Assembly (NCBI RefSeq): GCF_013839445.1
Contig: NZ_JACDIT010000010.1
Span: 1 to 64,000 of the forward strand
Length of the DNA: 64,000 nt
Source of the DNA: Chthonobacter albigriseus
Lineage (GTDB): Bacteria; Pseudomonadota; Alphaproteobacteria; Rhizobiales; Pleomorphomonadaceae
Direction of reading: 5' to 3'
Shown here: piece after piece, positions 56,875 to 64,000 of the stretch
Layout: the number at the start of each line of letters is the position of its first letter
How positions within the stretch are numbered: the stretch's first letter is position 1
The notes under the pieces: generated by a model
Seen by the model: the letters and a program-made list of their open reading frames with translations, nothing else
Databases searched by the model: none
What the model was told of the DNA's origin: nothing
Translations under genes and position numbers: made by a program

Positions 56875-57750
56875 ATGGCCGACGAAGGCGCCATCGACGA
56901 CGCCTACCGCCGCGCCGAGGCCCTGGTGCGGGACACCGACCGCGACCGCTGGCTCGCCAGCCTGTTCATTCCCGCCGACAAGCGCCGGCACGTGCTCGCC
57001 CTCGTCGCCTTCTCCGGCGAAGTCGCGCGCATCCGCGATGTGATCCGCGAGCCGATGCCCGGCGAGATCCGCTTGCAGTGGTGGCGCGACGTGCTGACCG
57101 GCGACGCCCGCGGCGACGTGCAGGGGCACCCCGTCGCCGCCGCGCTCCTCGACACCATCCGCCGCTTCCTGCTGCCGAAGAAGCCGCTGGTGGACCTGAT
57201 CGACGCCCGCACCTTCGACCTCTACGACGATCCCATGCCCTCGCTTCTCGACCTGGAGGGCTACGCCGGCGAGACCGTCTCGGCCCTGTTCCAGGCCGCG
57301 GCGATGATCCTCTGCGAAGGCGAGGACCCGCGCGCGGCCGACGCCTCCGGCCATGCCGGGGTGGCCTGGGCGATGACGGGACTGATGCGCGCGCTGCCGA
57401 TCCACGCCCGCCGCGGCCAGGTCTTCATCCCCGAGGACATCCTGAAGCGCCACGGCGCAAGCCCGGCGATGATCCGAGATGCCGGGGCCGGGTCCGATAA
57501 GGCCGACCAGCCCGTCCGGGCCGCCCTGGCGGAAATGCGCGAGCACACACGCCATCACAGGGACCGCGCCCTGCGCGCCGTCGTCACGGCCGATCCACGC
57601 GCCCGGCCTGCCTACGTCGCCCTGGGGCTCGTGGAGCCCTACCTGAAGTCGCTGGAGCGGACGCCGCCCTTCGGCGCGATCGCCGATATCCCCGGCTTCC
57701 TCAAGCCCTGGCACCTCTGGCGGACGGCGCAACAGCTCCGTTCAACGTGA
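56875..57750 (+). CDS. Squalene/phytoene synthase family (NDUFAF6-like) protein
   Basis: A 291-residue all-helical isoprenoid-synthase-fold protein. The region that carries DxxxD motifs in true synthases reads YDDPMPSLLDLEGYAGETVS, so the usual first Asp-rich motif is weak; VAWAMTGLMRALPIHARRGQ and FIPEDILKRHG follow the complex I assembly branch (NDUFAF6). With the NDUFAF3-like gene four bases upstream, a role in respiratory complex I assembly is more likely than carotenoid or hopanoid synthesis. This is inference from family and context. Confidence 0.8.
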   Translation: MADEGAIDDAYRRAEALVRDTDRDRWLASLFIPADKRRHVLALVAFSGEVARIRDVIREPMPGEIRLQWWRDVLTGDARGDVQGHPVAAALLDTIRRFLLPKKPLVDLIDARTFDLYDDPMPSLLDLEGYAGETVSALFQAAAMILCEGEDPRAADASGHAGVAWAMTGLMRALPIHARRGQVFIPEDILKRHGASPAMIRDAGAGSDKADQPVRAALAEMREHTRHHRDRALRAVVTADPRARPAYVALGLVEPYLKSLERTPPFGAIADIPGFLKPWHLWRTAQQLRST

Positions 57751-57781
57751 CGGTCGCCACCTCTCGCGGCATCCGCACAGT

Positions 57782-57938
57782 CGTGGGTGGTCCGCCTGCG
57801 CGGACCATGACGGGGTAGGGGGTGAGCCAGTGCGATAAGCGGCTCGACGCGAGTCGCATCGTCTTCCTCCCGCCGCTACCCATGCCGTCTGCTTTATACC
57901 TCTCGGCCGTCATGGTCCGCGCAGGCGGACCACCCACG
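57782..57938. repeat. 157-bp element with perfect 32-bp inverted ends
   Basis: Bases 57782-57813 and 57907-57938 are perfect inverted copies, 93 bp apart. Each arm is itself palindromic: GGTCCGC-CTGC-GCGGACC. The middle can extend the fold (GGGTAG with CTACCC). There is no open frame. It looks like a small non-coding mobile or intergenic palindromic element. It lies 32 bp after the NDUFAF6-like gene; the remaining gap to guaB is about 205 bp. Confidence 0.8.
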
Positions 57939-58086
57939 CATTTCACATGTCGTCATGCCAACCGGGGCCCGCATCCACGTCCGCCCACACCTCAACATCT
58001 CGGGGCTCTTCCCACCTCGCCACACCCGTGTTAGATACCGCCGCCAACTTCATCGGTGTCAGGAAACCCTCGGCGAGTCGTATCCC

Positions 58087-58106
58087 GGCCCGCTGGCGGG
58101 TCTTTT
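58087..58106 (+). promoter_or_regulatory. Terminator-like hairpin in the guaB leader
   Basis: GGCCCG pairs with CGGGTC (58087-58092 with 58097-58102) around CTGG, followed by TTTT. It is 38 bases upstream of the guaB start, so it could act as an attenuator of guaB or end transcripts coming from upstream. No competing antiterminator stem was established. Confidence 0.35.
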
Positions 58107-58128
58107 CATTTTCCTCGCGCCCCGCTGA

Positions 58129-59648
<1,520 letters not shown>

Positions 59649-59649
<1 letters not shown>

Positions 59650-60086
59650 TGACCGTCGCCGCAGCCGCCATCGTCCTCGCCATGGTCGCCCAGATGGTGT
59701 GGACCTATCTCACCATGTGGCGGAGCGCGAAGGCGCGCTTCCGCGCCTTCCGCGACAAGCGCGTCAAGGGCAACGTCAAGCTCTCGCAGGAGGGCTGGCC
59801 GGACGATGTGCGCGCTCTCTCCAACAACATGAACAACCAGTTCGAGACGCCGACGCTGTTCTACGCGCTCGGCATCCTCGCCCTGGTCCTCAACGCCGCG
59901 ACCGTGCTGTTCGCCGTGCTGGCCTGGGTCTACGTGGCCTCGCGGGTCGCCCACACCGTCGTCCACACCACCACCAACTTCGTTCCGCACCGGTTCCGGA
60001 TCTTCCTGGTGGGGTACGCCGCGCTGATCGCGATGACCGCGCTGATCGCCTTTCACACCCTCGCGGCCCTCGGCGCCGCCGCCTGA
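59649..60086 (+). CDS. MAPEG family membrane protein
   Basis: A 145-residue four-helix membrane protein of the MAPEG family (eicosanoid and glutathione metabolism relatives). Marks are MNNQFETPTLFYALGILA and AWVYVASRVAHTVVHTTTNF. The bacterial role is unknown. Its ATG overlaps the guaB stop by one base. Confidence 0.85.
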
Positions 60087-60173
60087 AGCGCTGAGAACCG
60101 GGCATGGCGCTTGCCCTCGGTGGCCGGCTCGCCTATTCACGGCAGTTGAACGGGTCAACCGAGGACAGGCGTC

Positions 60174-61487
60174 ATGAGAGACGGCGGCAGGATCGCTGCG
60201 GCGATCGAAGTATTGGGCGATGTAGACCGGACGCGCCGGCCCGTGCAGGACGCGCTGAAGGACTGGGGACTTGCTCACCGCTTCGCCGGCTCCCGCGACC
60301 GCAGCGCCATCGGCAACCTCGTGTTCGACGCCCTGCGCTGCCGTGCCTCCCTGGCCGCCCGGATGGGTAGCGACTCGCCGCGCGCCCTCGCGCTCGCTGC
60401 CTATGTCCGGCTCTGGGGCCGCAGCATCGAGCAGCTCGACGCCACCCTTGCCGAAGACCGCCACGCGCCCGAGCCGCTGACCGACGCGGAACGGGCCGGG
60501 CTGGTCGCGCCGGTGCTCCCCGAAGGCACGCCGCTCTGGCAAGCCGCGGACGTGCCGGAATGGCTGGAGGGGTCGCTTCGCCGCGCCTTCGGCGACCGCT
60601 TCGTGGAAGAGGGCGCTGCGCTTGCCGGCCGGGCCGACGTGGACCTCCGCGTCAATCCGTTGAAGAGCGACCGCGACACCGTGCTGAAGTCGCTCGACCA
60701 TCTCGACGCCCGCCCGTGCCGACACTCGCCCTTCGGCGTCCGCGTGCCCTCCGGCGCCGCTGACGAGAAGCCGCCGCACGTGGCCTCCGAGCTGTCCTAC
60801 AAGAAGGGCTGGTTCGAGATCCAGGACGAGGGCAGCCAACTCGCCGCCCTGATGGCGCTCGCCCGCCCGGGCGAGCAGGCCGTGGACTTCTGCGCCGGTG
60901 CGGGCGGCAAGGCGCTCGCGCTTGCCGCCGCTATGGACAACAAGGGCCAGATCTACGCCTACGACAGCGACCGCCGCCGCTTCGGCGACATCCTGGAGCG
61001 GATCGCCCGCTCCGGCGCCCGCAACATCCAGATCCGCGAGCCCAAGCGCGGCGACGTGCTCGCCGATCTCGCCGGCCGGATCGACGTGGTGCTGGTGGAT
61101 GCGCCTTGCACCGGGTCCGGGACCTGGCGCCGCCGGCCGGACGCCAAATGGCGGCTCGCTCCGGGCGCCCTGGAGACCCGCCAGCGGGAACAGGCGTCCG
61201 TGCTCGCCGACGGAGCGCGGCTGGTCCGACCCGGCGGAAGGCTCGTCTACGTCACCTGCTCGGTGCTTCCGGAGGAGAATGAGGACCAGGTGGCCGCCTT
61301 CCTTGCCGCCCATCCGGACTTTCGGCTCGGCGACACCGCCGCTGCATGGCGGGCCGTGACGGGCACGGTCGCCGATCCTCTCACCGTCCTCAGCCTCGGT
61401 GACGACGGCGGCACCGCCCTTCGCCTCACCCCGGCCACCACCGGCACCGACGGCTTCTTCTGCGCCGTGCTGAACCGGCAGGGCTGA
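60174..61487 (+). CDS. rsmB: RsmB-type rRNA m5C methyltransferase
   Basis: A 437-residue NOL1/NOP2/Sun-family enzyme. An N-terminal NusB-like helical part (about 1-140) precedes the methyltransferase domain: VDFCAGAGGKALALAA (motif I), LVDAPCTGSGTWRRRPDAKW (motif IV with catalytic-cycle Cys) and YVTCSVLPEENEDQV (motif VI Cys). C967 of 16S rRNA is the expected target for RsmB, but paralogues exist in alphaproteobacteria, so the exact base is not certain. Confidence 0.85.
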   Translation: MRDGGRIAAAIEVLGDVDRTRRPVQDALKDWGLAHRFAGSRDRSAIGNLVFDALRCRASLAARMGSDSPRALALAAYVRLWGRSIEQLDATLAEDRHAPEPLTDAERAGLVAPVLPEGTPLWQAADVPEWLEGSLRRAFGDRFVEEGAALAGRADVDLRVNPLKSDRDTVLKSLDHLDARPCRHSPFGVRVPSGAADEKPPHVASELSYKKGWFEIQDEGSQLAALMALARPGEQAVDFCAGAGGKALALAAAMDNKGQIYAYDSDRRRFGDILERIARSGARNIQIREPKRGDVLADLAGRIDVVLVDAPCTGSGTWRRRPDAKWRLAPGALETRQREQASVLADGARLVRPGGRLVYVTCSVLPEENEDQVAAFLAAHPDFRLGDTAAAWRAVTGTVADPLTVLSLGDDGGTALRLTPATTGTDGFFCAVLNRQG

Positions 61488-61587
61488 GGAGCTTCCGCTT
61501 CCGTCTTCACTTCCTCGTCAGGGGTGAAATACGCGGTATCCTCCGGCCGAACTCCGTGGTGGGATCACATCCGGAGGAAAATTTCCC

Positions 61588-62394
61588 ATGCGGAACCTGC
61601 CAACTCTCGTGGTCGCGTGCGTCGCTGCCGCACTGATCGTTCCGTCCGCCGCCACCAAGGCGCAGGACATGACCAGGTACCTCGACATGTCGTCTCCGGA
61701 CATGACGACGGCTGAGTTCACTCGCGCCGAGGTGGAAGCCCTTGCCAAGGCGGCAACGGCCGACCAACCGGCCGATTTCAGCGCCCGCCGGCTCAACGGC
61801 CTGGACCTCTCCGGCCTCGACCTGACCGGCGCCCTGTTCACCGCAGCCAAGCTGAACGGCACCAGCCTCAGGGATGCCAGTCTCGCCGGCGCCCGGTTCG
61901 ACCAGGCCTGGATGATCAAGGCCGACCTCTCGGGCGCGGACCTCGCCGGTACCAGCCTGTTCCAGGCACAGATGATGGACGTCAGGGCGGACGGTGCGAA
62001 CCTCTCCGGCTCCCGCCTCACGGCCGACCTGTCGCGTGCCAGCCTGAAGGGCGCGAACCTATCCGGCGCGGATCTCTCGGCCGACATGAAGAACCAGTCG
62101 ATGGGGATGATGCGCGCGGTGCTGAACTCCGCCAATCTCACCGGCGCCGATCTTTCGGGCGCGAACCTGTCCCGCGTGGCCGCCGAGTTCGCCAAGTTCC
62201 GCGATGCCCGGCTCACCGGCGCCAACATGATGCAGCTGGAAGCAGCCGGCGCCGACTTTCAGGGTGCCGATGTGACAGGCGCCAACATCATGGGCATGGA
62301 CGTGAAGTCCGCCCGGCTCGTCGGCTGGATGGGCGAGGACAAGGCCATGGGCGGGGACATGCTGAAGCACGCCAACGAGGCGTTTCGAAAGTGA
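61588..62394 (+). CDS. Exported pentapeptide-repeat protein
   Basis: A 268-residue protein with a Sec signal peptide (about 1-28, ends ATKAQ). From about residue 58 to 245 it is made of A(D/N)LSG-like five-residue repeats (LDLSGLDLTGALFTAAKLNG, ADLSGADLAGTSL), which fold as a right-handed square beta-helix. A periplasmic or surface role is likely. No partner gene is visible. Confidence 0.85.
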   Translation: MRNLPTLVVACVAAALIVPSAATKAQDMTRYLDMSSPDMTTAEFTRAEVEALAKAATADQPADFSARRLNGLDLSGLDLTGALFTAAKLNGTSLRDASLAGARFDQAWMIKADLSGADLAGTSLFQAQMMDVRADGANLSGSRLTADLSRASLKGANLSGADLSADMKNQSMGMMRAVLNSANLTGADLSGANLSRVAAEFAKFRDARLTGANMMQLEAAGADFQGADVTGANIMGMDVKSARLVGWMGEDKAMGGDMLKHANEAFRK

Positions 62395-62427
62395 GGGCAG
62401 GGCGAACGCTCTGCGTCCACCTGCCGA

Positions 62428-63006
62428 TCAGATGTAGCGGACCACCACGAAACCGCCGACGATCACCACCGCCAGGCCGAGCATCACCCATTCCAGCCGG
62501 TTCTCGATGAAATCCCGGATCGGCTCGCCGTAGCGCCGGAGCAGCGCCGCCACCAGGAAGAACCGCGCGCCGCGCGTGATGACGCTGAGCACGACGAAGA
62601 GCCCGAAGTTGTAGTGTGCGAACCCCGATGCGATCGTCACCAGCTTGTAGGGGATCGGCGTCAGCCCCTTGATGAGGATGATCCAGGCGCCCCACTTGGC
62701 ATAGGCGCTCTGGAACGAACCAAGGTCGTCGCCGAGGCCGTAGGCCGCGATCAGCCATTGGCCGAGCGAATCGAACAGCATCACGCCGATCAGGTAGCCG
62801 AGGATGCCGCCCACCACGGATGCCGCTGTGCAGAGCGCGGCATAGGCGTAGGCCTTCTCCGGCTTGGCCAGCACCATCGGCACCAGCATCACGTCGGGCG
62901 GGATCGGGAAGAACGAGCTTTCTGCGAACGAGACGATCCCGAGCGCGCGCGGCGCATGCCGCCCGGCGGCCAGCGACATGGTCCAACCGTACATCTGTCG
63001 CAGCAT
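62428..63006 (-). CDS. DedA/YqaA family membrane protein
   Basis: A 192-residue SNARE-associated/DedA-type membrane protein. FAESSFFPIPPDVMLVPMVL is the conserved re-entrant motif, GGILGYLIGVMLFDSLG and GLTPIPYKLVTIASG follow. Members support membrane and proton balance and lipid carrier recycling. The ATG at 63006 follows GGAG by eight bases. It converges on the pentapeptide gene. Confidence 0.85.
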   Translation of the reverse strand: MLRQMYGWTMSLAAGRHAPRALGIVSFAESSFFPIPPDVMLVPMVLAKPEKAYAYAALCTAASVVGGILGYLIGVMLFDSLGQWLIAAYGLGDDLGSFQSAYAKWGAWIILIKGLTPIPYKLVTIASGFAHYNFGLFVVLSVITRGARFFLVAALLRRYGEPIRDFIENRLEWVMLGLAVVIVGGFVVVRYI

Positions 63007-63281
63007 GAAGCGCTCCGCAAAGCCCGAGGTGATCGAAAATGAAACAGGACGGCAATCGACGAAGGCCTGACTAGCCCTCCGTGAGGCCAGACGCAAGCTG
63101 CGGGCCGACACGGATCCCGGCTGCCGCGCTTGCGCCGGGACGGGCTGCAGCCCAGGCCGGCGATGCCGGCCGCCGCGTTGTTTTCCCTTGCCCCGCGCGC
63201 CGTCACGGCTTATCGCATCTCGGCATTCCAAGGTTCGCGCGGCGCCCGCCGCTTCGTCCGCACGAGGGGTGCCCCATTCCC

Positions 63282-64000
63282 ATGACCGCCCACGATTCCC
63301 TGCTCATCATCGATTTCGGCAGCCAGGTGACTCAGCTGATCGCCCGGCGCGTGCGCGAGGCAGGGGTCTATTGCGAGATCCACCCGTTCCAGCACGCCCG
63401 CGAAGCCTTCCTGAAGCTGAAGCCGAAGGGCGTGATCTTTTCCGGCGGCCCGGCGTCCGTCACGGCGGAGGCCAGCCCGCGCGCGCCGCAGGAGGTGTTC
63501 GACAGCGGCGTGCCCATCCTCGGCATCTGCTACGGCCAGCAGACGCTCTGCGTCCAGCTCGGCGGCACCGTAGAGGGCGGACATGCCGCCGAGTTCGGCC
63601 GCGCCGACGTGGAGATCAAGCGGGCGAGCCCGCTCTTCGAGGGCCTCTGGGAGGTCGGCGGACGCTATCCCGTCTGGATGAGCCACGGCGACCGCGTGAC
63701 GCGACTGCCCGACGGATTCGAGGTCGTTGCCACCTCCGAGAACGCGCCCTTCGCCATCGCAGTCGACGAGAAGCGCCGCTACTACACCACCATGTTCCAC
63801 CCCGAGGTGGTGCACACGCCCGACGGCGCCAGGCTGCTTTCCAACTTCGTCCACCGCATCGTCGGCCTCAAGTCCGACTGGACCATGGCCGCCTATCGCG
63901 CCGAGATGATCGCCAAGATCCGCCAGCAGGTGGGCGGTGGCCGCGTGCTCTGCGGCCTTTCCGGCGGCGTCGACTCATCGGTGGCGGCCGTGCTGATCCA
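63282..64000 (+). CDS. guaA: GMP synthase (glutamine-hydrolysing), 5' part
   Basis: The first 239 codons of GuaA, cut by the window edge; the full enzyme is usually about 520 residues. The amidotransferase domain starts [20 protein letters not shown], with the catalytic Cys in GICYGQQTL and His/Glu in MFHPEVVHT. The ATP-pyrophosphatase P-loop [14 protein letters not shown] is reached just before the edge. It converts XMP made by GuaB to GMP. The 275-bp gap upstream (63007-63281) shows no other gene. Confidence 0.96.
   Translation, partial: MTAHDSLLIIDFGSQVTQLIARRVREAGVYCEIHPFQHAREAFLKLKPKGVIFSGGPASVTAEASPRAPQEVFDSGVPILGICYGQQTLCVQLGGTVEGGHAAEFGRADVEIKRASPLFEGLWEVGGRYPVWMSHGDRVTRLPDGFEVVATSENAPFAIAVDEKRRYYTTMFHPEVVHTPDGARLLSNFVHRIVGLKSDWTMAAYRAEMIAKIRQQVGGGRVLCGLSGGVDSSVAAVLI

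Noticed and set aside
56875-57750. Calling this gene a phytoene or squalene synthase (crtB/hpnC/hpnD)
   Set aside because: The Asp-rich motifs are weak, there are no isoprenoid genes nearby, and the NDUFAF3-like neighbour favours the NDUFAF6 branch.

Overview
The window is a GC-rich (roughly two-thirds G+C), densely coded stretch of alphaproteobacterial chromosome, most likely from the order Hyphomicrobiales (Rhizobiales). The evidence is a set of orders and families typical of that group: lptF-lptG-lptD-surA, ppx/gppA-rlmE, uvrA/ssb divergent around a GAAC-N7-GAAC LexA box, ntrY-ntrX with an NtrX that lacks GAFTGA, tatABC-serS-surE-pcm-nlpD, and yajC-secD-secF followed by NDUFAF3-like and NDUFAF6-like genes. 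I cannot name a genus. I saw no rRNA, tRNA, CRISPR, phage or transposase genes.

Layout. 0-9 kb: a near-copy of the start of a gene found again at 56.5 kb, then the LPS export and outer-membrane operon on the minus strand, then pepA-holC and a glutathione transferase on the plus strand. 9-16 kb: small secreted and membrane proteins, a methyltransferase, ppx/gppA, rlmE, convergent trmFO, and upstream of trmFO a DUF1127 gene followed by eight hairpins. 16-28 kb: uvrA/ssb, small unknown genes, an MBL-fold hydrolase, MarC, a uraD-amidohydrolase-M20 operon and xth. 28-36 kb: a candidate structured RNA with an intrinsic terminator, GST, rfbC, ChaC, an acyltransferase, rpmG, an MFS transporter, rimO and paiB. 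36-46 kb: a Tat-exported cyclase, the overlapping pabB-pabA-pabC operon, ybjQ, hspQ, ntrY-ntrX and an orphan ABC ATPase. 46-53 kb: tatABC, serS, surE, pcm, an NlpD-like lipoprotein and a DUF815 ATPase. 53-64 kb: yajC-secD-secF, the two complex I assembly-factor homologues, a 157-bp inverted-repeat element, guaB, MAPEG, rsmB, a pentapeptide protein, a DedA protein and the 5' part of guaA.

Most of the window is housekeeping: envelope building (lptDFG, surA, secDF, yajC, tatABC, nlpD), RNA modification and translation (rlmE, trmFO, rimO, rsmB, serS, rpmG), DNA repair (uvrA, ssb, xth), folate and GMP synthesis (pabABC, guaB, guaA) and purine breakdown (uraD and neighbours).

The most interesting sequence is between genes. 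At 15207-15566 the minus strand encodes eight consecutive stem-loops, each built on a different stem but showing a CUCCUCCC-type (anti-Shine-Dalgarno) loop, directly downstream of a 49-residue DUF1127 gene. This matches the arrangement of the Rhodobacter CcaF1-CcsR ('cuckoo RNA') locus, here placed upstream of trmFO. A second candidate RNA (28128-28369) has three long perfect stems and a clear terminator. Other oddities are a 58-residue lower-GC insertion in SerS, perfect 32-bp inverted repeats upstream of guaB, and the truncated gene copy at the left edge.
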